Below are positions 1-7,226 of a DNA stretch of 18,841 bases, one piece after another; within the stretch, counting starts at the first letter, position 1; the number at the start of each line of letters is the position of its first letter. A program made the translations under genes and the position numbers. The notes beneath the pieces were generated by a model. It was not told the origin of the DNA and did no database searches. It saw only the letters and a list, made by a program, of their open reading frames with translations. The DNA comes from Deltaproteobacteria bacterium. Its GTDB lineage: Bacteria > Desulfobacterota > SM23-61. The DNA lies in NCBI GenBank assembly GCA_026388915.1, contig JAPLIW010000708.1, positions 1-18,841 on the forward strand. The letters are read 5' to 3'.

Positions 1-106
1 TCATTTCTATATTCCCCCAAAATTCTCTTAAAACCCACGTTATTATAACTACTACCAATCCCAATAATACCGGTTTAATCCATTCATTAAAAAATTTTGA
101 TTCCAT
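1..106 (-). CDS. N-terminus of an unidentified single-pass membrane protein (partial, cut by window edge)
   Basis: An open frame starts at ATG 106-104 and runs 35 codons to the window edge without a stop. A good ribosome binding site (GGAGGTG, 111-117) lies a few bases upstream, and a sigma-70-like promoter lies behind it at 157-185. The peptide begins MESKFFNEWIKPVLLG and continues with a strongly hydrophobic stretch (residues about 13-27) ending in a Trp/Arg/Glu-rich segment, which reads as an N-terminal membrane anchor. The codons are AT-rich, unlike every other gene here, suggesting acquired DNA or a different expression class. The family cannot be recognised from 35 residues. Confidence 0.55.
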   Translation of the reverse strand, partial: MESKFFNEWIKPVLLGLVVVIITWVLREFWGNIEM

Positions 107-156
107 AGCCCACCTCCGGATTGAGATGGGGTATTTTATCACCTTTTTGTGTCGTC

Positions 157-185
157 ATACTATATATGGTATCCGGTTGAGTCAA
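157..185 (-). promoter_or_regulatory. Sigma-70-like promoter of the partial membrane gene
   Basis: On the minus strand TTGACT (185-180) is followed after 17 bases by TAGTAT (162-157); an overlapping TATAGT would give a 15-base spacer. It points to the ATG at 106 with about 45 bases of leader. Confidence 0.5.
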
Positions 186-526
186 GTAAATAGCCCTAAT
201 CCGAAATGACTGGGCCGATGCCTTTTGGGCACCAGGCCCTCGTCCCCGGGCCACAACCCAGGCTTCCCGGAAAGATCAAACTCTGCGAGTCCTCCTGCAG
301 GGCCGGGGTTTACCGAAGGAAATTATTGTTGGGGTTTTGGTTTCCCAACCATGCCCACCCGCTGCTCAAAATGGCCGCTCCCCAAACCGGAGATTTTTTT
401 TGCCTTGCAATTGGCCTTTGGGTATCATAAAAGAAGCGTCGCCCGAGTGGCTGGGAGGATGCTCAATTTGGCAGGGACGGACACCGGCACTTACACCGAC
501 ACTGCTTTTCAAGGGAGGAGGGGGAG
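186..526. other. Gene-free leader region upstream of the DUF3786 operon
   Basis: Short open frames here have no ribosome binding site and mutually overlap, so I accept none. The only signal I can support is the promoter at 400-428. A stretch near 440-480 faintly resembles a tRNA D-arm (CCGAGTGG) but does not fold into a tRNA. Confidence 0.5.
400..428 (+). promoter_or_regulatory. Sigma-70-like promoter of the DUF3786-M55 operon
   Basis: TTGCCT (400-405), 17-base spacer, TATCAT (423-428). Transcription would begin near 435, leaving about 90 bases of leader before the ATG at 527. Confidence 0.45.
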
Positions 527-1159
527 ATGGGCCTGGACCATCGGGACGAGCAAGCGACGCATGAGATTTACTGGGAGAGCCTGGTTAAAGCGGTCCCCAG
601 TGAGGTCTGCCAGAGGACCGGGGCCATCTACAGCCAGGAGCGGAAAGGATATTTCCTGCCCGTCCTCAACCGGAAATATCTGATCCTGCCGGCGGAGAAG
701 AGAATGTATTGCCTGCGGGGGGATCTCTGCGAAGAAGAGAAGCTACGCGATTATTTCTTCCTGATGGTCCTCCTTTACCTCCTGAAGGCGAAAGAAGGAG
801 AACCCACCCATACCTGGGTCAGCGAAAAGGAGCTGAAGGGAGGGACTACCTTCTTCCGCGGTCCCCATGCCCTGCGGACGGAGGAGTTGAAGGAAAACTT
901 CGGGAAAGATGCGGATGCATTTTGGGAGGCCGGAAGGCGTTTGGGCGGGGTTGAGCTTCTCTTCGGGGATAAAGCCTTCGCGGTAACCGTTTTTCCCAAA
1001 GTCCCCCTGGCCTACCTTCTCTGGAAGGAGAGCGAAGAGTTTGCCGCTCAGGTCAAGGTCCTCTTTGATTCCACGATTCAGGATCACTTTTCCCTCGACG
1101 GGATCTGGTGTGTCGTGGCCGAGGTGAGCCGCCGCCTCCTGGAAGCTGGAGAACGATGA
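527..1159 (+). CDS. DUF3786 domain protein
   Basis: A 210-residue soluble protein with no signal peptide or membrane segment. It matches my memory of the DUF3786 family, known from deltaproteobacteria, clostridia and methanogens: an N-terminal part around PSEVCQRTGAIY, a central GGTTFFRGPHAL segment (about 104-115), and a C-terminal LGG / VPLAYLLW / EEF / LFD series. Its biochemical function is unknown. The ATG has a strong purine-rich ribosome binding site (GGGAGGAGGGG just upstream). The stop codon overlaps the start of the M55 gene in an ATGA arrangement, so the two are probably translated together. Assignment to the family is fairly safe; any role is open. Confidence 0.85.
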   Translation: MGLDHRDEQATHEIYWESLVKAVPSEVCQRTGAIYSQERKGYFLPVLNRKYLILPAEKRMYCLRGDLCEEEKLRDYFFLMVLLYLLKAKEGEPTHTWVSEKELKGGTTFFRGPHALRTEELKENFGKDADAFWEAGRRLGGVELLFGDKAFAVTVFPKVPLAYLLWKESEEFAAQVKVLFDSTIQDHFSLDGIWCVVAEVSRRLLEAGER

Positions 1160-2049
1160 AAGGAAAAATCGCCTATATCGTCGCCGACCTGGAAGGATCC
1201 ACCGGCGCGTGGACCAAGGCTCACACCCTTCTGGCCACCCCGGAGTGGCAGGAAGCCCGGGTCGAACTGACCCGGGATCTGAACGCCGCGGCCGGGGCCC
1301 TTTTCGAGAGGGGGGTAAAAGGAGTGGTGGTCAAAGACTTCCACCGGACCGGGTACAATCTCATCCCCGCATACCTAGACAGGCGGGTAAAGCTGGTCTC
1401 CGGTTATTACACCGGCCCGGCCGTCGGCTACGGGAAATTGTATGGGGCCGATTTCGCCCTCTTCGTCGGCCTCCACGCGGCGGGGGGGAACGAAAAGGGT
1501 TTTTTGGCTCACACCCTTACCAGCCGAATCGCGGAGATCCTGGTGAACGGGAAAAGGATCTGCGAATCAGAACTCTTTGCCACGGTTCTGTCCGCTTTTC
1601 GAGTGCCGTTGGCCTTCTTCTCCGGCTGCCCGGCGGCCTGCCAGGAAGTAAAGGGGAGGATGAACTGGGTCGTGACCTGCGCCATCCCCAAAGATCCGCT
1701 GGTTTACCAGAATAGGAATAAAAGGGAAGAATTCATCCTTCAGTCGAGGGAAGGCCTGCGCCAGAGCATCCTGGAGATTCCCACCGTGGAAGGACTTCCG
1801 CTCTTCGCGATGAAACCGCCTTTTGACTGTCGGGTGATCTTTCAAGAAGAAGCCGAAGCCCGGAAAATGAATGCCTGGGGTTTTCCTCAGGAGGGGCGGA
1901 TCATTCGTTTTCACGCGGAAGAATTTCTGGAGATGTACGAGAACCTCCTCAAGATCGCATATTTTCCCCGGCTGGCCTACACGCTCCGATATCTGGTGAT
2001 CCCTCTGACCCGGGTGGTGTGGAGAATCCAGTCTTTAAAACACCTCTGA
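1156..2049 (+). CDS. M55-family metallopeptidase (D-aminopeptidase DppA-like)
   Basis: The 297-residue product resembles DppA-type zinc D-aminopeptidases, which release N-terminal D-amino acids from short peptides and are linked to dipeptide or cell-wall peptide use. Visible family landmarks are the N-terminal DLEG motif (D11, E13), KDFHRTGYNL with H63, GLHAAGG with H107, a second His at LAHT (H119), and NGKRICESE with E137, where the family usually has Gly-Glu. These correspond to the Asp, Glu and His metal ligands of the Bacillus enzyme. The start at 1156 is preferred to an in-frame ATG at 1108, because it gives homology from residue 1 and overlaps the upstream stop by four bases. The last 60 residues are less conserved and end in a basic, hydrophobic tail. 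The true substrate is uncertain. Confidence 0.85.
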   Translation: MKGKIAYIVADLEGSTGAWTKAHTLLATPEWQEARVELTRDLNAAAGALFERGVKGVVVKDFHRTGYNLIPAYLDRRVKLVSGYYTGPAVGYGKLYGADFALFVGLHAAGGNEKGFLAHTLTSRIAEILVNGKRICESELFATVLSAFRVPLAFFSGCPAACQEVKGRMNWVVTCAIPKDPLVYQNRNKREEFILQSREGLRQSILEIPTVEGLPLFAMKPPFDCRVIFQEEAEARKMNAWGFPQEGRIIRFHAEEFLEMYENLLKIAYFPRLAYTLRYLVIPLTRVVWRIQSLKHL

Positions 2050-2090
2050 CGATTGCGTATTGCTGATTGCGGATTTCGGATTGAAAGAAG
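2050..2090. repeat. Short degenerate ATTGCG/ATTTCGG repeat
   Basis: Directly after the M55 stop is a run of related units (GATTGCG, TATTGCT, GATTGCGG, ATTTCGGATTG). Similar strings occur inside the palindromic region near 7180-7210. It looks like a remnant of a dispersed intergenic repeat. Confidence 0.4.
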
Positions 2091-2102
2091 CAAAGTTGGG
2101 CG

Positions 2103-2355
2103 TAGCCCATGGGGTCCAGGTTGGAGGAATTCGGATCATCATCCTAAGGCGGTTATCCTTTCCTTGGGTCGGGCCTGTCCCGGGGAGATTCGCAAGGTGA
2201 GATGGTTTGGCCCCGTCTTGCCCCTGGAGCTATTTCCTCGCCGGCCTCTCTTTGCGGAGGACAGGCGGGAAGGTGATTAGAAAACTATGATCCCGCCGAG
2301 CCTGATGATTCGAATTCCTTCAGCCCCAACGAGTAAAAACCGGGGGCGAGCAAGG
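2103..2355 (+). mobile_element. MITE-like element, copy 1
   Basis: About 250 bases that match 15006-15270 nearly end to end by eye. It starts with TAGCCCATGGGG and carries inverted ends: GGAGGAATTCGGATCATCA (about 2123-2141) at the left, and TGATGATTCGAATTCCTTC (about 2303-2321) at the right. The right tail reads AAAAACCGGGGGCGAGCAAGG. The right inverted end lacks a few bases compared with copy 2. No transposase is encoded, so movement would need a helper enzyme. A frame crossing it (2053-2280) has no ribosome binding site and is not accepted as a gene. Confidence 0.7.
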
Positions 2356-2707
2356 ATAACATGGCTTGCCCCCCTCACTTTTGTTCTTTTCGGCGAGAGA
2401 GCAAGCTTGTGGCCCGGATGCGAGGGCGTTGCGCGGAAAAAGCATCGGCGGGAAAAGAATTTCCGCCGGAGATCCGATCATGTTTCCGCAAAGGGAGGCG
2501 GGCCTATCGGGCGCCCGGCCGGGCGCCCCTACAACGGAATAACCCTGTTCTGAGGGAAAGAACGGCTTGCCCGCCCAGTCCAAGAAATGAAAGGCGCCTC
2601 ATGGTTTTTTCGCGCAACGCCCTCGCTTCCGGGCCGGGCAATGCCTGAAATTCAATAGGGCTTACGCCTGCTTGCCGAAAAGTGAAGGGGGGGAAGGGTA
2701 ACATGGC
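2352..2707. mobile_element. Second fold-back element with long inverted arms
   Basis: The arm at about 2366-2445 recurs inverted at about 2600-2693. The best segment is CGAGGGCGTTGCGCG (2421-2435) against CGCGCAACGCCCTCG (2611-2625). Outer parts also pair: CCCCTCACTTTT on the left against AAAAGTGAAGGGG on the right. The centre holds a GC-rich perfect 20-bp palindrome (2509-2528) and a smaller CGGCGGG/CCGCCG hairpin (about 2446-2470). Near-identical direct repeats AAGGATAACATGGC (2352-2365) and AAGGGTAACATGGC (2694-2707) flank it and could be a target-site duplication. No protein is encoded. Confidence 0.55.
2509..2528. repeat. Perfect 20-bp GC palindrome
   Basis: GGGCGCCCGG followed by its exact reverse complement. 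It sits near the centre of the fold-back element and is similar in style to common GC-rich intergenic palindromes. Confidence 0.7.
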
Positions 2708-2719
2708 CCAACATGGCCC

Positions 2720-2748
2720 TTGATTTTCTGAGTTTTTCTCTTTATTAT
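2720..2748 (+). promoter_or_regulatory. Promoter of tRNA-Pro
   Basis: TTGATT (2720-2725), 17-base spacer, TATTAT (2743-2748). Initiation would fall near 2755, a few bases before the mature tRNA 5' end. Confidence 0.7.
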
Positions 2749-2759
2749 AGAGACACCAA

Positions 2760-2836
<77 letters not shown>

Positions 2837-2844
2837 GGAATTCC

Positions 2845-2878
2845 AAAGGGCTTGGCTCGAAGGAGCCAAGCCCTTTTT
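2845..2878 (+). terminator. Rho-independent terminator of tRNA-Pro
   Basis: A perfect 14-bp stem (2845-2858 with 2863-2876) closes a four-base loop and is followed by a T-rich run. It lies 8 bases after the tRNA CCA. It also sits 15 bases past the stop of the convergent TRAP receptor gene and could serve both transcripts, although the T-run is better on the plus strand. Confidence 0.85.
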
Positions 2879-2891
2879 CTTTTGGCTCCCC

Positions 2892-3917
2892 TTAAGGGGT
2901 AACGGTTTTGACCATCTTTTCCGCCGCCGAAACCAGATCCGCGCCGATCTCTTTGATCCACTTGTCGTACACCGATTGGGTCTTGGCTTTAAAGGTGGCC
3001 ATATCCTTGGGGGACAAAACAACTACTTCCATCCCCTTGCTCTTCAGCATATCGATGGCCTCGGTGCTTCCCGCCAGGCCTTTCCGGGCCTCGGTCTTGT
3101 TCCAAGCCATGGCTTCCTGGGCCGCCTTGGCCACGATCTCTTTGTCTTTGGCGTCGAAAGAATCCCAAGTCAGTTTGCTTACCCCCAGGATCAGGGGGTC
3201 GATAGTGTAATGCCAGATGGTGATGTTCTTGTTCATTTCCCAGAGTTTGTAGGGAATGATGATGGAAGAGACCGGGTTTTCCTGGCCGTCCACCGTCCCC
3301 TGCTGCAAAGCAGTCAGGGTTTCGGACCAGTTGATGGAAATGGGATTCCCCCCCATGGCGCGGAAGGTGTCGATGAAGATGGGCGAGCCCACCACTCGAA
3401 CCTTGAGGCCTTCCAGGTCCTCGGGCTTGCGCACGGGCCGTTTGGAATTGGTCAGCTCCCGGTATCCATTCTCGCCCCAAGCCAGCCCCCGCACTCCCCT
3501 CTGCTCGATGATCTGGAAGAGCTTTTTCCCCGGGTCACCCGTCTCCACGGCGTCGAGGGCCTTATAGTCGGGGAAAAAGAAGGGCAACGAGAAAAGGTTC
3601 ATCTCCTTCACCGTAGGGGACCAGTTGATGGTGGATCCCACGGCAAAATCGCCGACTCCCTGGCGGGTGATGAGGAATTCGTTGGTCTGCATGCCGGCGA
3701 AGAGCTGCCCCGCGAAGTAACACTTGATGTTGATTTTTCCCCCGGTCCGCTCCCTCACCAGGTCGGCAAATTTCTGAGCCCCCATGCCCCAGGGATTATT
3801 CTGGGCCACCACGACGCTCAGCTTGTATTCCGGCTTATAGGCCGCAGAGCCCAAGGCCGGAAGCAAGGAAAGGGAGAAAAGGAAAACAACAACGAAAAGA
3901 ACGGTCTTTCTGGTCAT
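2892..3917 (-). CDS. TRAP transporter solute-binding protein, DctP family
   Basis: A 341-residue periplasmic receptor of a tripartite ATP-independent (TRAP) transporter, which captures carboxylates or related organic anions and hands them to a DctQM membrane unit. A Sec signal peptide is clear: basic MTRK, hydrophobic core, and probable cleavage after LGSA (about residue 25). Family motifs follow: LKVRVVGSPIF with the substrate-clamping Arg (about R174), AMGGNPISINWSE, and TALQQGTVDGQENP. I choose the ATG at 3917 because GGAGG (3930-3926) lies 8 bases upstream; the in-frame ATG at 3932 overlaps that site. No DctQ or DctM gene is adjacent. The substrate cannot be told from sequence. Confidence 0.92.
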   Translation of the reverse strand: MTRKTVLFVVVFLFSLSLLPALGSAAYKPEYKLSVVVAQNNPWGMGAQKFADLVRERTGGKINIKCYFAGQLFAGMQTNEFLITRQGVGDFAVGSTINWSPTVKEMNLFSLPFFFPDYKALDAVETGDPGKKLFQIIEQRGVRGLAWGENGYRELTNSKRPVRKPEDLEGLKVRVVGSPIFIDTFRAMGGNPISINWSETLTALQQGTVDGQENPVSSIIIPYKLWEMNKNITIWHYTIDPLILGVSKLTWDSFDAKDKEIVAKAAQEAMAWNKTEARKGLAGSTEAIDMLKSKGMEVVVLSPKDMATFKAKTQSVYDKWIKEIGADLVSAAEKMVKTVTP

Positions 3918-4007
3918 TTTTACATCCTCCATGAAAAGATGGTTTCACTAAAATAAAATGTCTTCTCCCCCCATCGGAAGTTGGAATCCCCTTTATATGT
4001 TCCTGAT

Positions 4008-4166
4008 TTACCGGAAGAAGAAGAGCAGAACGGAAGCGACCTTTTTGGGGATGAATGGCTTACAGTCCAAGAAACAGTAGGCGATCACAGGGATCGCGAA
4101 GAACCAAAGAACCAGGCTCATCAGGGCGTAGAGAGTGACCTTTTCTTTCAGGGAAGCAACCGTCAT
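4008..4166 (-). CDS. 52-residue hydrophobic peptide upstream of dctP
   Basis: A small frame begins at ATG 4166 with a purine-rich AAGGAA about 10 bases upstream and ends at TAA (4010-4008), about 90 bases before the TRAP receptor start in the same direction. After a short polar head (MTVASLKEKV) comes a long hydrophobic stretch (about 11-33, LYALMSLVLWFFAIPVIAYCF), then KPFIPKK and a second hydrophobic end (ASVLLFFF). It would be an inner-membrane miniprotein. It is far shorter than DctQ (about 160 residues, four helices). I do not recognise a family. Position suggests co-transcription with the TRAP receptor. Confidence 0.5.
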   Translation of the reverse strand: MTVASLKEKVTLYALMSLVLWFFAIPVIAYCFLDCKPFIPKKVASVLLFFFR

Positions 4167-4391
4167 AAGCGTCAGTTCCTTCTTCCGTCAATCCCTGGGG
4201 CAACATGTCGGGCCGGACAATAAACCAAAATACCTGGGGCGAATCAGGTAAGAAGGATACCCTTTTTAGCGTATTTCATCAAGGGAAATCTTTATTCCCA
4301 AAGACTGGGAATTCTTGGCCCCAGCGCCCCGCCCTGACCCCCCGACAAAGGCTGTATTACCCAGTAAGCTCGATTGATTTTTGCGGATCGA
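4167..4391. other. Intergenic region with promoter toward the TRAP receptor
   Basis: Lies between the P-type ATPase stop and the small membrane ORF. It holds the promoter candidate at 4254-4282 and a 7-bp hairpin (4294-4300 with 4306-4312) that lacks a T-run on either strand. I see no gene. Confidence 0.4.
4254..4282 (-). promoter_or_regulatory. Candidate sigma-70 promoter for the small ORF and TRAP receptor
   Basis: Minus strand: TTGATG (4282-4277), 17-base spacer, TATCCT (4259-4254). It would give about 80 bases of leader to the ATG at 4166. Confidence 0.4.
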
Positions 4392-6950
4392 CTAACGGAT
4401 GAGATTTGAGTGGCGACGCTTCTTGAAGGCTTTAAGCCCTTCAAACCAAAGGATGCTGCATACTCCGGCAAAAAAGCAGATCAGGAGATCGTCGGGGTGA
4501 AGGAAGGTGAAATGGAAGAGCTTCCGCAGGAAGGGCACATAGAGGACCAGCAGGAGGAGAACGACGGCTCCCCCGAAGACCCAGCCCAGGGCGACGTTGG
4601 CGGATCGAAGGGTGGCCCAGATGGTCCTCGACCACGAGCGATTGGTCAGGATCAGGCTGAGGTTGGCCGCCACCAGGGTAGTGAAGGTCAGGGCGCGAGC
4701 CTCTTGAATGCCCTGGCCGCGGTACAGGGAGAAGAGAAAAACGACCAGGAGAATCATCAGGACGCTCAACCCCTGCAGCAGGCTCAGGGCCACCATGGAC
4801 CCGTTGAAAAGGGGCTTCCGGGGGTCGCGGGGAGGGCGGTGCATAATATCCTTTTCTTCCGGTTCGGCTTCAAAGGCAATGGAGCAGGCCGGATCAATGA
4901 CCAGCTCGAGAAAGACGATATGGACGGGGAATAAAACCAACGGCCATTTTAGAAGCACGGGCAGGAGTGACATTCCGGCGATGGGGATATGGATGGCCAG
5001 GATGTAGGCCATGGCCTTCTGGAGATTGTCGAAGATCCGCCGCCCCAGCCGGACCGCCCGGACGATGGAAGAAAAATCGTCGTCCAGCAGAACCAGGGAC
5101 GCGGCCTCCCGGGCCACGTCGGTCCCTCTCTCCCCCATGGCGATCCCGATGTGGGCGGATTTCAGAGCGGGGGCGTCGTTGACCCCGTCCCCGGTCATGG
5201 CCACGATCTCCCCGTTGGCCTTGAGGGCGTTGACCAGGCGCAGCTTTTGTTCCGGCATGACCCGGGCGAAGATGTTCACCGTCCGAACCCGATCCTGCAG
5301 ATCCGCATCGCTCATCCGGTCCAGCTCGGGTCCGGTGATCACCTCATCCAGGGGGGTGAGCCCGATCTGGCGGGCGATGTTCTGGGCCGTTCCCGGATAG
5401 TCTCCGGTGATCATGACCACCCGAATTCCCGCGGTGTAGCAATCCTGGAGAGCCCCGGCTACCGTGGGGCGGACGGGGTCCTCCAGTCCCACCAGGCCCA
5501 GGAGCTCGAACTTGAAGTCATGTTGTTCGCCCGGGAGGGGGGCTTTTTTGAAATAAGCCTTGGCTACGCCCAGGACCCGCAAGCCCTCCCCGGCCATGGC
5601 CTGTACGGCGCGGGATAACTCCAGGGCCTTCGGGGAGTCCAGATGGCACAAGTCCGAAATGGCCTCCGGGGCGCCTTTGGCGGCGATCACGTACCTTTCA
5701 CCGCCGGGCACCCTATGAACATGGGAGAGGGCCAGCAGACCCCGGGAGAGGGGGTATTCGTGGATCAATGTCCAGTCGTCATGGAGATGCTCGGTGTGAT
5801 TCAAGGTGTGCTCCCCCAGTTGCCTCAGGGCCTTTTCCATGGGATCGAAAGGATTTCTTTCGCTGGCCAGGACGCTGAATTCAATCACTTCATGAAAGGA
5901 CTCGGGCAGCGCTTTTGGGGAAGGATGGGTTACTTCAAGAAACTCTCCGGCGGCGAAGATTTTCCGGACGGACATCCGGTTCTGAGTCAGGGTTCCGGTT
6001 TTATCCACGCACAGAACGGTGGCTGACCCCAGGGTTTCAACGGTGGGGGCCCGCCGGGTTAGAACTTGGTTCCGAGAGATCCGCCATGCGCCCAGGGCCA
6101 GAAAAACGGTCAGGACCACCGGGAATTCTTCGGGCAACATGGCCATGGCCAAAGTAATCCCGGCCAAAAGCCCATGGACCCAGTCTCCCATGTTGATCCC
6201 ATAGAAAACCACCACCAGGGCGCAAAGGGACAGGGCGAAAATAGCCACGGCGCGGACAAACCGCCGGGTCTCTTTCTGCAGGAGGGTTTCTTCGGTTTCG
6301 ACCGTATGCAGGGCTTTGCCGACTTTTCCGATTTCCGTGGCCGTACCCGTAGCCAGGACCCGGGCAATTCCGTTTCCTTGAACGACCAGAGTCCCGGAGA
6401 AGACAAAGGGCTGGTCTTCGCCGCCGGCACGGGCCATGGGGCTGACCCCATCCCAGCGAACCTTGCGCACGGGGGCGGATTCGCCGGTCAATAGGGACTC
6501 GTCGAGCAGAAAATTTTCATTCCAGAGGACGGCGGCATCCGCGGGTACCCGGTCTCCCTGGGCGAGCACCAGCATGTCTTCGCGCACGACTTCCCGCCCG
6601 GGGATGCGCTTTTGCTCGCCATCCCGGATGACCAGGGCGCGGGGGCTGGTCAAGTCCCGGAGAGCCTCGAGAGCCCGCTCGGTCTTACGGTTCTGGTAGA
6701 TGGTGATGCCCATGATTACGAAAACGAAACCCAGGAGCATCAGGGCTTCTTTCATCTCTCCCACTCCCAGGTAGAGGACCCCGCAGGCGACCAGAAGGAG
6801 AAACATGGGTTCCCGGGCCACTTCCAACATGATCGTCCAGATCCCCCGTTGTTGAGTGGGAGGGAGTTCGTTGTATCCCTCCTCTTTCAGGCGCCGGGCG
6901 GCTTCCATGTCAGAGAGGCCGGTGATGGAGTGAAGGTTGAAGTCTTTCAT
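4392..6950 (-). CDS. P2-like cation-transporting P-type ATPase
   Basis: An 852-residue inner-membrane pump with full catalytic machinery. It has an N-terminal cation-ATPase domain, the actuator loop TGES (155-158), phosphorylation site DKTGT with D316, nucleotide-domain KGAPEA (425-430), MITGDYPGTA (513-522) and hinge TGDGVNDAPAL (586-596). About ten hydrophobic segments match the P2 topology. Overall layout resembles Ca2+ ATPases, but cation-site positions differ: M4 reads PEEFP (273-277) rather than PEGLP, M5 reads AYILAIHIPIAG where calcium pumps have Asn and Glu ligands, and M6 reads LELVIDP (681-687) rather than NLVTD. The transported ion is therefore uncertain. The ATG has no strong ribosome binding site; a weak AAGGG lies about 14 bases upstream. 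It is a single gene, divergent from the kinase-BON gene. Confidence 0.93.
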   Translation of the reverse strand: MKDFNLHSITGLSDMEAARRLKEEGYNELPPTQQRGIWTIMLEVAREPMFLLLVACGVLYLGVGEMKEALMLLGFVFVIMGITIYQNRKTERALEALRDLTSPRALVIRDGEQKRIPGREVVREDMLVLAQGDRVPADAAVLWNENFLLDESLLTGESAPVRKVRWDGVSPMARAGGEDQPFVFSGTLVVQGNGIARVLATGTATEIGKVGKALHTVETEETLLQKETRRFVRAVAIFALSLCALVVVFYGINMGDWVHGLLAGITLAMAMLPEEFPVVLTVFLALGAWRISRNQVLTRRAPTVETLGSATVLCVDKTGTLTQNRMSVRKIFAAGEFLEVTHPSPKALPESFHEVIEFSVLASERNPFDPMEKALRQLGEHTLNHTEHLHDDWTLIHEYPLSRGLLALSHVHRVPGGERYVIAAKGAPEAISDLCHLDSPKALELSRAVQAMAGEGLRVLGVAKAYFKKAPLPGEQHDFKFELLGLVGLEDPVRPTVAGALQDCYTAGIRVVMITGDYPGTAQNIARQIGLTPLDEVITGPELDRMSDADLQDRVRTVNIFARVMPEQKLRLVNALKANGEIVAMTGDGVNDAPALKSAHIGIAMGERGTDVAREAASLVLLDDDFSSIVRAVRLGRRIFDNLQKAMAYILAIHIPIAGMSLLPVLLKWPLVLFPVHIVFLELVIDPACSIAFEAEPEEKDIMHRPPRDPRKPLFNGSMVALSLLQGLSVLMILLVVFLFSLYRGQGIQEARALTFTTLVAANLSLILTNRSWSRTIWATLRSANVALGWVFGGAVVLLLLVLYVPFLRKLFHFTFLHPDDLLICFFAGVCSILWFEGLKAFKKRRHSNLIR

Positions 6951-6976
6951 AGATGAACAAATGACCCTTAAGAGAT

Positions 6977-7003
6977 GTTATAATAAAGCCAAACAAGGCT
7001 CAA
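6977..7003 (-). promoter_or_regulatory. Weak promoter candidate for the P-type ATPase
   Basis: Minus strand TTGAGC (7003-6998) and TATAAC (6982-6977) with a short 15-base spacer. The location, about 25 bases before the ATG at 6950, is reasonable but the spacing is poor. Confidence 0.3.
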
Positions 7004-7011
7004 TACCTAAT

Positions 7012-7207
7012 TGCGGAATACGGGATCGTGAAATCCCAAATTTCAAATTCCAAACAAATTCCAATATCCAAATGATCAAAATTCAAAACTCTCCACCGGT
7101 TGATTGTTTGGGTTTTTGACTTTCGGTCCTTGGAAATTATTTGGGATTTGGTGCTTGGAGTTTGGTGCTTCATTTTCATTCCGCATTCCGAATTCCGCAT
7201 TCCGCAT
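7012..7207. repeat. Large imperfect AT-rich inverted repeat
   Basis: The left part carries GCGGAAT, ATCCCAAAT, TTTCAAATTCC and similar CCAAAT-rich words. The right part carries the complementary TTGGAAATTATTTGGGATTTGG, then three ATTCCGCATTCC-like units ending at 7207, so the region can fold into a long imperfect hairpin. It fills almost the whole gap between the divergent ATPase and kinase-BON genes. A weak plus-strand TTGACT-N16-TATTTG lies inside near 7117. Such TTCCAAATTCC repeats are commonly dispersed in deltaproteobacterial genomes; this last point is from memory. Confidence 0.6.
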
Positions 7208-7226
7208 TTGAAAGGGGGGTTTCGTC

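Noticed and set aside
441..500. tRNA-like CCGAGTGG segment
   Set aside because: No acceptor, anticodon or T-arm can be paired with it.
2976..3956. 326-codon plus-strand frame opposite the TRAP receptor
   Set aside because: Shadow frame of a well-supported gene with a signal peptide on the other strand.
4294..4312. ATTCCCA/TGGGAAT hairpin as a terminator for the P-type ATPase
   Set aside because: No T-run on either strand and it is 80 bases from the stop.
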